Source: Kytococcus aerolatus
GTDB lineage: Bacteria > Actinomycetota > Actinomycetes > Actinomycetales > Dermatophilaceae
Direction of reading: 5' to 3'
Length of the DNA stretch: 64,000 nucleotides
Assembly (NCBI RefSeq): GCF_900187395.1
Contig: NZ_FYEZ01000001.1
Location: 1,413,567 to 1,477,566, forward strand
In this document: positions 52,431-60,990 of the stretch, in pieces
Position numbering within the stretch: position 1 is the first letter of the stretch
Layout of the letters: each line of letters begins with the position of its first letter
Translations under genes and position numbers: made by a program
Notes under the pieces: model-generated
Told to the model about the DNA's origin: nothing
The model's input: the letters and a program-made list of their open reading frames with translations, nothing else
The model's database searches: none

Positions 52431-52515
52431 CGGAGGATGGGGGATTTGAACCCCCGAGGGTTTTATCCCAACACGATTTCCAATCGTGCGCACTAGGCCG
52501 CTATGCGAATCCTCC
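52431..52515 (-). tRNA. tRNA-Ser (anticodon GGA)
   Basis: On the minus strand: acceptor GGAGGAT/ATCCTCC, anticodon stem-loop CGAT-TTGGAAA-ATCG giving GGA, long variable arm, T-arm GGGGGTTCAAATCCCCC, discriminator G, no CCA. 85 nucleotides. Decodes UCC/UCU. Confidence 0.95.
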
Positions 52516-52615
52516 GCGGAGGAGAGTACACGGGAGTGAACGGGAGGTGAAATCGAGGGGGTCGACCGGAGGTGGGGGAGGCGGGCCGAGGTCGACATCG
52601 CGTAGACTGTGCGCC

Positions 52616-52704
52616 GGCCTCCCACGCGGTGGTACCTCTCCGAACTCCCCCAGGGCAGGAATGCAGCAAGGGTAGGAGGGCTCTTCCAGGTGCGTGGGAG
52701 GTCC
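52616..52704 (+). ncRNA. ffs: Signal recognition particle RNA, small bacterial type
   Basis: A 4.5S-like SRP RNA. The outer stem GGCCTCCCACGC pairs with GCGTGGGAGGTCC, and the apical domain holds the conserved CAGGGCAGGAATGCAGCAAGG block: the asymmetric loop and GGAA-type tetraloop region that bind Ffh. A TAGACT box at 52603-52608 sits about 8 bases before the 5' end. In actinomycetes ffs is commonly just upstream of dnaX, as here. Confidence 0.92.
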
Positions 52705-52767
52705 TTGCGTGCCCGGGGGCGAGCGCTGCGCCGGTGGACTGCTCGGGGTGGTGGGGGCGGTCGCCGT

Positions 52768-52773
52768 TAGGGT
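52768..52773 (+). promoter_or_regulatory. -10 box (TAGGGT) of a leaderless promoter for dnaX
   Basis: TAGGGT lies 7 bases before the GTG of dnaX, immediately after the SRP RNA; no ribosome-binding site. Confidence 0.55.
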
Positions 52774-52780
52774 CGTCGCT

Positions 52781-55012
52781 GTGAGCACCGCCCTCTACCG
52801 CCGCTACCGCCCGCAGACCTTCGCCGAGGTGGTGGGCCAGGAGCACGTGACCGGACCCCTCCAGCAGGCGCTGCGCAGCGGGCGGGTGAACCACGCCTAC
52901 CTGTTCTCCGGCCCGCGCGGCTGCGGGAAGACGACCAGCGCCCGCATCCTGGCGCGCTGCCTGAACTGCGAGCAGGGCCCGACCGACACCCCGTGCGGCG
53001 AGTGCCCCTCGTGCCGTGACCTCGCGGCCGGCGGGTCGGGCTCGGTGGACGTCATCGAGATCGACGCGGCCAGCCACGGTGGTGTGGACGACGCCCGCGA
53101 CCTGCGGGAGAAGGCCTCCTTCGGCCCGGCCCGGGAGCGCTACAAGGTCTACATCATCGACGAGGCGCACATGGTCACCTCGGCGGGCTTCAACGCGCTG
53201 CTGAAGATCGTCGAGGAGCCGCCGGAGCACGTGCTCTTCGTGTTCGCCACCACCGAGCCGGAGAAGGTCATCGGGACCATCCGCTCGCGCACCCACCACT
53301 ACCCCTTCCGGCTCGTGCCGCCGGCGGTGCTCACCCAGCACCTGCAGGAGGTGTGCGAGAAGGAGGGGATCGCGGTGGAGCCGGGAGTGCTCTCCTACGT
53401 GGTGCGCGCCGGCGGGGGGTCGGTGCGTGACTCGATGTCGGTGCTCGACCAGCTGATCGCCGGTTCGGGCGACGAGGGCATCACCCTGGCCGGGACCACC
53501 GCCCTGCTCGGGTTCACCGACGCCGAGCTCCTCGACGGGGTGGTCGACGCCTACGCCGCCGGGGACGGTGCGAGCCTCTTCACGACCGTGGAGCGCGTCA
53601 TCGACTCCGGGCAGGACCCGCGCCGCTTCGTGGAGGACCTCGCCGAGCGGATGCGCGATCTCGTCCTGGTGGACGCGGTGCCCTCGGGGACCGAGGCGGT
53701 GCTGCCGGGGGTGCCGGCCGACCAGCTCGAGCGGCTGCGGGTGCAGGCCTCGGGGCTGGGGGCGGCCGAGCTGTCGCGGGCCTCGGACGTCCTCTTCCGG
53801 GGGCTGGCGGAGATGACCGGGGCCACCTCGGCGCGCCTCCAGCTGGAGATCATCATGGCCCGTCTGCTGCTGCCCCGGGCCGCCGGCGAGCAGGGCTTCG
53901 CCTCCCGGCTGGAGAAGGTGGAGCGGTGGGTGGCCTTCCGGGGGGAGGGTCCCGCGCCCGCCGCGTCCTCCGTGTCTGCGACCGCGGAGTCCGCTGAGCC
54001 CGCTGGGTCGGGCGCGCCCGCGGCGGCGGCCGACGCGGCCCCGGCGCCCGCGGACCGCCCGGCGCCACCGGAGCGGGTGCCGGCGCAGCGTGAGGAACCG
54101 TCGCGTCCGCCGGAGCGGCCCCGGGAGTCGACGCCGGAGCCGGCCCCCCAGCCCGCACCGGTCGTGGAGGCCACCCCGGCTGCGCAGCCCGCGCCACAGG
54201 CGACGGCCCCCGCCACGGAACAGGCCGCCTCGGGGCAGGGCGGCATCACCGTGGAGATGGTGCGCCACGAGTGGCCGGCCGTCCTGGATCGGCTCAAGAA
54301 CATCAGCCGCGTCACCTGGGCGATGGTGGCCCAGTCCATGCAGGTGCAGGAGCTCTCGGCGGAGGGCCTCACCCTGGCCACCGACCTGGGGCCGATCGCC
54401 GAGCGCTTCAACCGTGGGGACAACCCCCAGCGGGTGGCGACGGCCGTGCAGGAGGCGCTCGGGATCCACCCCAAGGTCCGCTGCGTGGTCGGAGGCGGAC
54501 CTGCCTCCGCCCCGGCGGGTGGGGGGCCGGGGGCGGCTCCCGCAGCCCCCGCGGTGCGCACCGGTGACCCCTTCGGCGGCCCGGGGCCGATGGGGGCCGG
54601 TGGTCCTTCCGGCGACGATGCCGTGTCGCGCCGACAGCCGCCCCAGGGGGCTCCCGGCGGGGACGCGGGTGGCCGCGCGGCGGAGCTGGGTCAGCGGGCC
54701 GGTCAGGGTGGGTCCGTCGGTTCGCCGGAGTGGTCCGACCGGCAGGACGCGGCCCCGGACTGGGCCTCTCCGGCCCCCGCGGGTGAGTCGCGTGCACCCG
54801 CTCCCGCCGGGCCGTCGACCGCCGCACCGACCCCGCCGTCGACCCCGGTCGCGGACCTGCCGGAGCCGCCGGACGAGGAGGACGTCCCGCCGGAGGACTT
54901 CGTGCCCAACCGGGACGACGAGACGGTCGAGTCGGTGGGCATGGTCGGCACCGCGGCGATCGAGCGCATCCTCGGCGGGACGATCATCGAGGAGCACACC
55001 GAGCAGGGGTGA
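52781..55012 (+). CDS. dnaX: DNA polymerase III subunit gamma/tau
   Basis: A 743-residue clamp-loader ATPase. The start STALYRRYRPQTFAEVVGQEH is the family consensus. Walker A is GPRGCGKTTSAR (about 45), the zinc ligands are in CLNCEQGPTDTPCGECPSC (about 63-81), Walker B is YIIDEAHMVT (DEAH, about 127) and the sensor block is ATTEPEKVIGTIRSR. Residues about 390-490 are a Pro/Ala-rich linker, followed by a domain resembling tau domain IV-V (TVEMVRHEWPAVLDRLKNISRVTWAMVAQ and LGIHPKVRCVVGGG). No A-rich slippery sequence is evident, so only tau is expected. Leaderless GTG start. Confidence 0.95.
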   Translation: MSTALYRRYRPQTFAEVVGQEHVTGPLQQALRSGRVNHAYLFSGPRGCGKTTSARILARCLNCEQGPTDTPCGECPSCRDLAAGGSGSVDVIEIDAASHGGVDDARDLREKASFGPARERYKVYIIDEAHMVTSAGFNALLKIVEEPPEHVLFVFATTEPEKVIGTIRSRTHHYPFRLVPPAVLTQHLQEVCEKEGIAVEPGVLSYVVRAGGGSVRDSMSVLDQLIAGSGDEGITLAGTTALLGFTDAELLDGVVDAYAAGDGASLFTTVERVIDSGQDPRRFVEDLAERMRDLVLVDAVPSGTEAVLPGVPADQLERLRVQASGLGAAELSRASDVLFRGLAEMTGATSARLQLEIIMARLLLPRAAGEQGFASRLEKVERWVAFRGEGPAPAASSVSATAESAEPAGSGAPAAAADAAPAPADRPAPPERVPAQREEPSRPPERPRESTPEPAPQPAPVVEATPAAQPAPQATAPATEQAASGQGGITVEMVRHEWPAVLDRLKNISRVTWAMVAQSMQVQELSAEGLTLATDLGPIAERFNRGDNPQRVATAVQEALGIHPKVRCVVGGGPASAPAGGGPGAAPAAPAVRTGDPFGGPGPMGAGGPSGDDAVSRRQPPQGAPGGDAGGRAAELGQRAGQGGSVGSPEWSDRQDAAPDWASPAPAGESRAPAPAGPSTAAPTPPSTPVADLPEPPDEEDVPPEDFVPNRDDETVESVGMVGTAAIERILGGTIIEEHTEQG

Positions 55013-55044
55013 TCGCCGCCGGAGAGGGTGTCGGCGGGAGGGCC

Positions 55045-55050
55045 TAGAGT
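55045..55050 (+). promoter_or_regulatory. -10 box (TAGAGT) of a leaderless promoter for recR
   Basis: TAGAGT lies 7 bases before the GTG at 55058 (start VYEGAVQDL), matching the usual N-terminus of RecR. This supports 55058 over the frame opening 30 bases earlier. Confidence 0.6.
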
Positions 55051-55057
55051 TCGGCCT

Positions 55058-55669
55058 GTGTACGAAGGCGCGGTCCAGGACCTGATCGACGAGCTCAACC
55101 GCCTCCCCGGGGTGGGGCCGAAGAGTGCCCAGCGCATCGCCTTCCACGTGCTCGCCGCGGACGCCGAGGAGGTCGAGCGGCTCGCCACGGCTCTGCGGGT
55201 GGTCAAGGAGAAGGTGCGCTTCTGCGAGACCTGCGGGAACGTCGCCGAGGCCGAGCAGTGCCGGATCTGCCTGGACGAGCAGCGGGACGGCTCGGCGATC
55301 TGCGTGGTCGAGGAGCCGCGGGACGTGCAGGCCATCGAGCGCACCCGGGAGTTCCGGGGGCGGTACCACGTGCTGGGTGGCGCGATCAGCCCGCTCGACG
55401 GCATCGGGCCGGACGACCTGCGCATCGCCCAGCTCATGCAGCGCCTCAGCGACGGGCAGGTGACCGAGGTGATCATCGCCACCGACCCGAACATGGAGGG
55501 GGAGGCGACGGCCACCTACCTCTCGCGGATGCTGCAGGTGCTGGGTGTGCGGATCACGCGTCTGGCGAGCGGTCTCCCGGTGGGTGGTGACCTGGAGTAC
55601 GCCGACGAGGTGACCCTGGGTCGGGCCTTCGAGGGGCGCCGGGTCGTCGCAGCCGGGGGTGGATCGTGA
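55058..55669 (+). CDS. recR: Recombination mediator protein
   Basis: A 203-residue RecR, a ring protein that helps RecO load RecA on SSB-coated DNA. The N-terminal [31 protein letters not shown] is the HhH region, the C4 zinc motif is [16 protein letters not shown] (about 57-72), the Toprim domain begins [16 protein letters not shown] and the C-terminal [15 protein letters not shown] motif is present. Normal length. It is 45 bases after dnaX and precedes a small membrane-protein gene that begins at the recR stop. Confidence 0.95.
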   Translation: MYEGAVQDLIDELNRLPGVGPKSAQRIAFHVLAADAEEVERLATALRVVKEKVRFCETCGNVAEAEQCRICLDEQRDGSAICVVEEPRDVQAIERTREFRGRYHVLGGAISPLDGIGPDDLRIAQLMQRLSDGQVTEVIIATDPNMEGEATATYLSRMLQVLGVRITRLASGLPVGGDLEYADEVTLGRAFEGRRVVAAGGGS

Positions 55670-55750
55670 GCGCGACGAAGCTGCTGATCCTCAAGCGGGA
55701 CCGGCGGAAGGTCTCGACGCGCTTCCCGCGGCCCCCCCTCGCCGCAGGAG

Positions 55751-56131
55751 GTGACCGACCGCTGGCGGACCCTCGTGCGCTTCGCCGCGCTGGCCCTCTC
55801 GCCCCTGCTGGTGCTGGCCGGACTGGGGATGCTCATCGTCAACGTCTTCGGGCCGGTGGACGCCTACGAGGCCTGTGCCAGTGCGCGCGGGCAGTCCGTG
55901 GAGGCCGCCGAGCCCATCCACGTCGAGCGCAAGCTCATGCCCGTGAAGCTGACCTGCACCTTCGCCGACGGCAGCCAGGCCACTATGACCGACGCCGCCG
56001 ACACGGCCTGGCCGGTGGGGCTGGTGCTGGGGGGCGTGGGGCTCACCCTCGCGGGGCTCATGGTGCCCGTGCCGAGCGACCACGTGCGCCGGCTCTACGA
56101 GGATTCGGAGCTGAGCCCACCGGTGATGTAG
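55751..56131 (+). CDS. Small membrane protein downstream of recR (possibly frameshifted)
   Basis: A 126-residue protein with two helices (LVRFAALALSPLLVLAGLGMLIVNVFG and WPVGLVLGGVGLTLAGLMVPV) and an outside loop with two Cys (YEACASAR and KLTCTFAD). The GTG start has GGAG only 1 base before it, an implausible spacing. A separate frame opens at the recR stop (GTGA at 55666) and encodes [19 protein letters not shown]. It would fuse with the present protein if one C were removed from the 7-C run at 55732-55738. The true gene may therefore start at 55666, with a frameshift or sequencing error. No family is recognised. Confidence 0.55.
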   Translation: MTDRWRTLVRFAALALSPLLVLAGLGMLIVNVFGPVDAYEACASARGQSVEAAEPIHVERKLMPVKLTCTFADGSQATMTDAADTAWPVGLVLGGVGLTLAGLMVPVPSDHVRRLYEDSELSPPVM

Positions 56132-56164
56132 TATGCCGGGGTTGCCAACACGGCAGCAGACCTT

Positions 56165-56241
<77 letters not shown>

Positions 56242-56243
56242 CA

Positions 56244-56292
56244 CGAAATCGGCTCTGGCCAGCGGAATCCGCGGCCGGGGCCGATTCGTTTT
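56244..56292 (+). terminator. Terminator after tRNA-Pro
   Basis: Arms CGAAATCGGCTCTGGCC and GGCCGGGGCCGATTCG pair with one or two mismatches and are followed by TTTT, the clearest T-tail in the window. Confidence 0.85.
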
Positions 56293-56719
56293 CGCCCGGT
56301 TTGCCATAACTGGGCCATAACTGGACCGGCTGCGGGCAGGAAAGACCCCCGCGAGGCGGCAACCTCCGGGGGTCTGACGACAGCAGAGTTGAGGTGCTGG
56401 CGTGAGGCCCAGTCTAGCCGGTTCGGCTCCACCGTGTGAGGTGTTGAGCCCGGCCCATTCTGGCGATCTGTGCGTCCTTCACCCCGCCCCAGGGGGCCCT
56501 CTGCACGCCTGGGGGTGGTTCATCGACTGACCGCCCGTGCTCGACGCGGCGCTGGACAGGGCCTCAGCCGCGAGACCAACACGATCGACGCCCCCGGGAG
56601 ATGACTCCAGGTGCCTGAACCGGCAGGCATCGCCCCTCGCAGACGCAGTGCACGGCGTGCGTGGGGTTGCGGCCAGCTCGCTCTCTTGCCGGGAGCGGGC
56701 TAGTCGGCGTGGGAACGGA
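56293..56719. other. Non-coding junction after tRNA-Pro with tandem repeat and second terminator
   Basis: The stretch holds an exact tandem repeat of GCCATAACTGG (56303-56313 and 56314-56324) and a second hairpin (AGACCCCCG / CGGGGGTCT, 56343-56375). No gene with recognisable content is found; the frames present give only low-information sequence. The position next to a tRNA 3' end, the A+T-richer repeats and the accessory genes beyond are what an old integration junction would leave, but no second copy of the tRNA end is visible inside the window. Confidence 0.45.
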
Positions 56720-57268
56720 TCAACGTGAGTCGGCCTTTGGGGGGGATCCGCCACCAGTGTGTCCACCGTCAGGTGGTCCGTCGGCCTGGCCCCGTACCCA
56801 CTGGCTCACGAGGCCGCGCTGATACGACTTGAGGAACTCGGTCTCAGGATCAGGCGGGCTCACTCCCGGGCACTCCTGGAACTGATCGAGCCACTGCAGC
56901 AGCCTCCGGGTCTTGGCCCAACTCAGTGCGCGAGGCCCGCCCTCGGCGCCCCATCGCTTGAGGTCCTCGCGGAGGTCCACGTCCGCGTCTGTCCTCAGGT
57001 AGAGCTCTTCCCCGACCTCTCCGAGGATCTTGGCCTCTGGCACGCGCGGCGTGTACGGGGAGCTCTTCCGGTTGACCAGTGGCCCCTCCAGACGACGTCG
57101 GATCTTCCGCTGCAAGAAGGCGGCATCGATGGGGCGCTCGGGATCGTTGACCTGGCACGGCTCGCAGATCCAGTAGCGGGCGGGGTGGCCGCGTTGCGGG
57201 TAGATCGGATCGCCCTGGCTAATGCGCTCCCCGCACAGAGGGCAGTCGCTGGTGTACTTGGCAGTCAT
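56720..57268 (-). CDS. Hypothetical protein with an N-terminal four-Cys zinc motif
   Basis: A 182-residue protein. The N-terminus carries CPLCGERISQGD and YWICEPC (C-x2-C ... C-x2-C, residues about 8-11 and 34-37), a zinc-ribbon-like pattern common in phage and mobile-element proteins. The rest is charged and rich in Arg and Glu, with a conserved-looking EELYLRTDADVDLREDLKRWGAEGG segment cut here at landmarks. The ATG at 57268 has GGAG 5 bases upstream; an ATG 9 codons earlier is less supported. No family recognised. It is divergent from the XRE regulator at 57357. Confidence 0.6.
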   Translation of the reverse strand: MTAKYTSDCPLCGERISQGDPIYPQRGHPARYWICEPCQVNDPERPIDAAFLQRKIRRRLEGPLVNRKSSPYTPRVPEAKILGEVGEELYLRTDADVDLREDLKRWGAEGGPRALSWAKTRRLLQWLDQFQECPGVSPPDPETEFLKSYQRGLVSQWVRGQADGPPDGGHTGGGSPPKADSR

Positions 57269-57356
57269 CGCACTCCAGCCGGAATCTGTGACCATAGCCC
57301 CATGATGCCCAACTAGTGGGGCAGACTTCCACGCACAACTGGCGTGGCATCTGCTC

Positions 57357-57692
57357 GTGCCCACTCGCCGCGAATACGCCGACCCCGACCAGCAACGTCG
57401 GTGGGAGGAGTCCCGGCGCCGCGTGGGGGCGAACGTTCGGCGTCTGCGGCTGGAGGCCGGGCTCACGCAGGAGGCGCTGGCACTGGAGAGTGGACTGAGC
57501 CGCAACCAGCTGATCGAGCTGGAGCACGGCCGACGGGGAGTCCTGTTCGAGCGACTGGAGGACCTGGCTGTGACCCTGAACGTGGAGCCGTCAGTTCTCT
57601 TGCAGTCACTCTCTGAGGAGTCTCCAGAAGTGGAAGCCGCGCCTGGTGCCGTGGACCAAAGGGGCATAGGCCCCGAAGACCTCGGGGGGTGA
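57357..57692 (+). CDS. XRE-type helix-turn-helix regulator
   Basis: A 111-residue protein. The helix-turn-helix domain occupies residues about 22-80: RVGANVRRLRLEAGLTQEAL, ALESGLSRNQLIELEHGRRG and LAVTLNVEPSVLL. It resembles phage/mobile-element repressors. The GTG start has no good ribosome-binding site. The last 28 codons overlap the convergent acetyltransferase remnant (57606-57923), so the true C-terminus may be shorter in origin. It may regulate the divergent zinc-motif gene. Confidence 0.72.
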   Translation: MPTRREYADPDQQRRWEESRRRVGANVRRLRLEAGLTQEALALESGLSRNQLIELEHGRRGVLFERLEDLAVTLNVEPSVLLQSLSEESPEVEAAPGAVDQRGIGPEDLGG

Positions 57693-57923
57693 CGGCGGGG
57701 GTGCTCCCTGGGGACCGGTCTGGTAGCCATGCCGGTGATACAGCCGCCGCCTCGTGGTGTCCGATCCTCCTTCGGAGAGTCCGTAGATGAGGCGGAATCC
57801 ATCCCGCTCCGCTGCAGCGGTGGCGACGCCGAGTAGCCCGTCTCCGACGCCTCGCCCACGGAAGGCCGGATCAACGCAGAGTCGGGTGAGTGAGGTCCGC
57901 CGTAGCAGGGTCTGCGCGGCCAT
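57606..57923 (-). pseudogene. GNAT-family acetyltransferase, N-terminal part missing
   Basis: 105 codons remain from an ATG, with the acetyl-CoA binding motif of GNAT enzymes (LTRLCVDPAFRGRGVGDGLL, R/Q-x-x-G-x-G/A), the following VATAAAERDGFRLIYGLSEG strand-helix and YHRHGYQTG near the end. The usual N-terminal 50 or more residues (first strands and helices) are absent. The open frame continues upstream only to the transposon end near 57990 without a good start, so the gene was probably cut by the transposon inserted there. Confidence 0.65.
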
Positions 57924-57990
57924 CCCGAGTGCGTACAGGTCATTCAGGTGCGGGTGAACGATGGCCGTGCCTGTGACTTCGTCTGCTGAA

Positions 57991-58020
57991 TGGCGGGGTT
58001 CTTCGGTCGCTTCGTGGCGG
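57991..58020 (+). repeat. Left end repeat of the tni transposon
   Basis: Begins TGGCGGGGTTCTTCGGTCGC and ends TTCGTGGCGG, with TGGCGGGG appearing twice (57991 and 58015), as expected of transposase-binding sites. It is inverted relative to 62051-62080. Confidence 0.7.
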
Positions 58021-58022
58021 GG

Positions 58023-58841
58023 TCAGGTGACACCGATGACCAGGGTGCTCTGTGCGGCTTCGATGACGTCGTTGGTGATGGTGTCGAGTTCGTTGATCTT
58101 CAGGACCCGCTGGATCTGGGGGAAGAGGCGTTCGAGGAGCCGGAAGTTGCCGCGGGTGATCCGTGCGATGGCTGCGATGGCTTGGGCGTCGGTGAAGTCG
58201 TCGGGGTCGAGGGGCTTGCCGAGGGATCGCCAGTGTCGCTCGAGGACGAACAGCAGTTCGTCTTGTCCCAGGGGCCGGTACTGGTGGGCGAAGCCGACTC
58301 GGCTGTAGAACTGGGGGTAGTGGCTGAACTGCTTCTCCAGGCCGGGCATGCCGATCAGGATCAGGGCGATGTCGTCCCGGTCGTAGCGATCGCGCAGCAG
58401 TTCCAGCGCGGCGGGACGCAGTCGTTCGGCCTCGTCGATGATGATCAGCTCCACGCAGTTCCTGCCGTGTCGCCATCCCCAGGCCTCGGGAGTGGCCGTG
58501 CCGGGAGGTACGAGGTGCTGCTCGATGCACATGTTGGTGCGGGTGATGGCTTGGGTCAGCTCGTCCTTCAGGGTCCGCGGGGTGGTCAGCACGCTGGGGG
58601 TGTAGAGCACGGTGCGGCTCCGGTTCAAGGCGGCGTAGATCTTGGCGTCGTTGTCGGAGCGCGGCCCCCAGTAAGTCAGCAGGTCATGAGCCTTCTCGTA
58701 GTGTGCGTAGCGGCGCGCGGAGAGTGTCTTTCCTACGCCGGCTGATCCGAAGCACAAACCGATGGTGTGCCCGCGGCGCACGGCGTCGGCGAACTCGGTG
58801 AAGCGGCGGTGCTCCTTGGTGACGATGAAGCGCTGGCTCAC
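58023..58841 (-). CDS. tniB: Transposition AAA+ ATPase
   Basis: A 272-residue TniB/IstB-like ATPase that selects target DNA for the TniA transposase. Walker A is GSAGVGKT (about 33), Walker B is LIIIDEAERLRP (about 128), and the sensor region is IALILIGMPGLEKQF. The start at GTG 58841, giving SQRFIVTKEHRRF, follows AGGAGG by 7 bases and overlaps the stop of the tniA 3' part (GTGA), as in an intact tniA-tniB operon. The gene is intact. Its stop is 3 bases inside the left end repeat. Confidence 0.9.
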   Translation of the reverse strand: MSQRFIVTKEHRRFTEFADAVRRGHTIGLCFGSAGVGKTLSARRYAHYEKAHDLLTYWGPRSDNDAKIYAALNRSRTVLYTPSVLTTPRTLKDELTQAITRTNMCIEQHLVPPGTATPEAWGWRHGRNCVELIIIDEAERLRPAALELLRDRYDRDDIALILIGMPGLEKQFSHYPQFYSRVGFAHQYRPLGQDELLFVLERHWRSLGKPLDPDDFTDAQAIAAIARITRGNFRLLERLFPQIQRVLKINELDTITNDVIEAAQSTLVIGVT

Positions 58842-60192
58842 CTGAGGTCCTCCTTGTAGATCTTCAACGCCGACCTCGGCGCCGGAGCCGGTGCTTCGGC
58901 GATCCGTGGCGTCTCGGTAGGTGCGGCCACGAGGGCGATGCGTTCGTTGATGCCGGCTCGCAGCGCCCGGCGGCGGGCGCTGCGCGCGGCCTGGATCTGC
59001 TTGAGGCTGACCTTCTGGTCGTGGTGCTCTTGGTTGACGGCCTTGCAGACGAATTCGTCGTGATCGAAGACGCGGATCTCGGTGATGTCGCGGGGGTCGT
59101 AGCGGATCACGACCGACCATGGAAGCGGATGCCATCGCGGCGCACGACGCGGGTCTTGGCGACGGTCAACAGCAGTCCGTCGAGGTCTTCCAGGCTCTCG
59201 GGCATTCGGGGCAGCCAGCCATCGGCGATCCACGCGCTGCGCGGGGAGGTTCCGAGCTCGCTGTGCGTGCGGTCGTTGTAGGTGGCCACGAACGCCTCCA
59301 GGGCGCTATCGAGGGCGGCCAGGGACAGTTTCGGTGTCGGCCAGGGGTGCCCTTCGGTGATGTGTCCGGGCAGGGTGGCGAGTAGCTCGGTGTTGATGGT
59401 GCCGAAGAACCGCTCGATCTTGCCCCGTCCCTGGGGTCGGGCGACGGTGGAGTGGATCAGTCGGATGTGGAGGTCGACGGCGGTGTGGGCGAGCTGGTCA
59501 CTGGTGAAGTCGCTGCCGTGGTCGACGTAGAGCACGTCGGGCAGGCCGCACATCGGCCAGGCCGGGTCGGTCTTGTGCCAGATCGCTTGGCGCAGCGCCA
59601 GGGCGGTGTTGATCGCCGACGGTGCGCCCAGGAAGACTGTGTAGCCGCAGACCGCCCGGGAGCAGTCGTCGAGGATCGTTGTCAGCCATGACCGTGCAGG
59701 CTTGCCGTCGGTGTCCACCACCAGGATGTCGAGCATGGTGTGATCGGATTGCCACATCGCGTTGGGCAGCTCTGTTTGCCGGCGTGGCACCAGCTCGTGC
59801 TTGTCGCGGTAGGACGCTGCGCCCTCCAGGGCGAGGGTGACCATGCCGGGATCCAGGGTCCGCACGATGTCCCACACCACCGAGTAGGAGGGGACCGGCC
59901 ACCTCCGGGCGGCGCAGATGCCCGTGACTTTGCGATGGATCGTGGCGATGGCCGGCCGCGGCTTGCTCAGTGCCAGGCCCTCGATCAGGTCGACGAGGTC
60001 GGGCGGAAGGCGGCGGGAGCCGGCGTCCGCCCGTGAGGCTGTCTCCAGTCCGGCGTAGCCGTCGGCGCGGTAGCGGGCGTGCCAGCGCTCCAGGGTCCGC
60101 AGCCCTACATCGGTCTCGCGAGCTAAGCGCGCGAGGGGCACCTGGTCCTCGACGTGGAGCCTGAGGATTCGCCACCGCGCTCGAGCGTCCAC
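58838..60192 (-). pseudogene. tniA: DDE transposase tniA, broken by an internal deletion and frameshift
   Basis: The 5' part (59107-60192, 361 codons) has an N-terminal helix-turn-helix and an rve-type catalytic core: Asp in AMWQSDHTMLDILVVD, Asp in VLYVDHGSDFTSD and Glu in RPQGRGKIERFFG. It stops after RRDGIRFHGRS. The Mu-type C-terminal domain continues in another frame (about 59118 to 58838): SVVIRYDPRDITEIRVFDHD...VSLKQIQAARSARRRALRAGINERIA. Between them the usual stretch of roughly 15 residues linking RF to SVVIRYDPRD is missing. The lesion is at a CCATGG sequence near 59117-59122. The transposase is therefore probably inactive in cis unless complemented. Confidence 0.82.
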
Positions 60193-60199
60193 GACGCAC

Positions 60200-60814
60200 C
60201 TACTGCAAGGTGTTCTCGCGCCCGCGCTCGGCGCGCTGAAGGGCGCGGTAGACCGTGGAGCGGCCCACGCTGAAAAGCTCGGCCAGCTCGCCCACGGTGT
60301 GCTCGTCGGCGGCATGTAGCTGGACGAGGTGAGCTTCTTGCCGGGGGGTGAGTTTCGGTGACTTCCCGCGCAGCCGGCCCTTGGTCTTGGCGACCTTCAT
60401 CCCCTCGCGGGTGCGGGCACGGATGAGGTCGGCTTCGAACTCGGCGACCATCGCCAGCACGTTGAACAACAGTTTCCCCATCGGGTCGGTCGGGTCGTAC
60501 ACCGATCCGGCGATGCTCAGCTTCACTTCCCGCGCCGCGAGGTCGTCGGCGATCTGGTGGGCATCACGGACTGAACGCGCCAGCCGATCGAGCTTGGTGA
60601 CCACGAACGTATCGCCGTCCCGACAGGCAGCCAGCGCCTGCCGCAGGCCCTCACGGTCGGCGTTGCGGCCCGTGAGCCCGTGATCGACGTAGATGCGCTT
60701 GGGATCGACGCCGAACGCCGCGAGTCCGTCACGCTGCGCGGTCAGGTCCTGCTCGTCGGTGGAGACTCGGGCATAGCCGACCTTCGAGGGGGACATGCTC
60801 TCCATGTGTGTCAT
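60200..60814 (-). CDS. tniR: Serine recombinase (transposon resolvase)
   Basis: A 204-residue resolvase/invertase. The catalytic N-terminal domain shows YARVSTDEQDLTAQRDGL (catalytic Ser in VST, about 15), the TGRNADREGLRQAL block, VVTKLDRLARSVRDA and MGKLLFNVLAMVAEFEADLIRARTREGM (landmarks). The C-terminal helix-turn-helix (VGELAELFSVGRSTVYRAL) binds res. The ATG is chosen by the AAAGGGGG ribosome-binding sequence 4 bases upstream. Just upstream are the short repeats at 60825-60914, likely its res site. Confidence 0.9.
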   Translation of the reverse strand: MTHMESMSPSKVGYARVSTDEQDLTAQRDGLAAFGVDPKRIYVDHGLTGRNADREGLRQALAACRDGDTFVVTKLDRLARSVRDAHQIADDLAAREVKLSIAGSVYDPTDPMGKLLFNVLAMVAEFEADLIRARTREGMKVAKTKGRLRGKSPKLTPRQEAHLVQLHAADEHTVGELAELFSVGRSTVYRALQRAERGRENTLQ

Positions 60815-60824
60815 ATAGCCCCCT

Positions 60825-60914
60825 TTCACCGGACAGTTCACCGGACGGGTCTTACGGGACAGCCCGCCAGGCGTGCCGTCCTTCCTCTCGATAAGTAGCG
60901 GTGGTGTCCGGTGA
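60825..60914. repeat. Candidate resolution site with TTCACCGGAC repeats
   Basis: TTCACCGGAC occurs at 60825-60834 and 60837-60846, and its inverse (core TCCGGTGA) at 60907-60914. They lie immediately upstream of the resolvase gene, where Tn552/Tn5053-type elements keep res and the resolvase operator. Confidence 0.5.
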
Positions 60915-60990
60915 GGGTTCCCCTTACGGGCATGCGATCTGGGCTGACGCCTGTGACCGAGTGTTCAGTGCGCGCTGTATAGTTCAGTCC

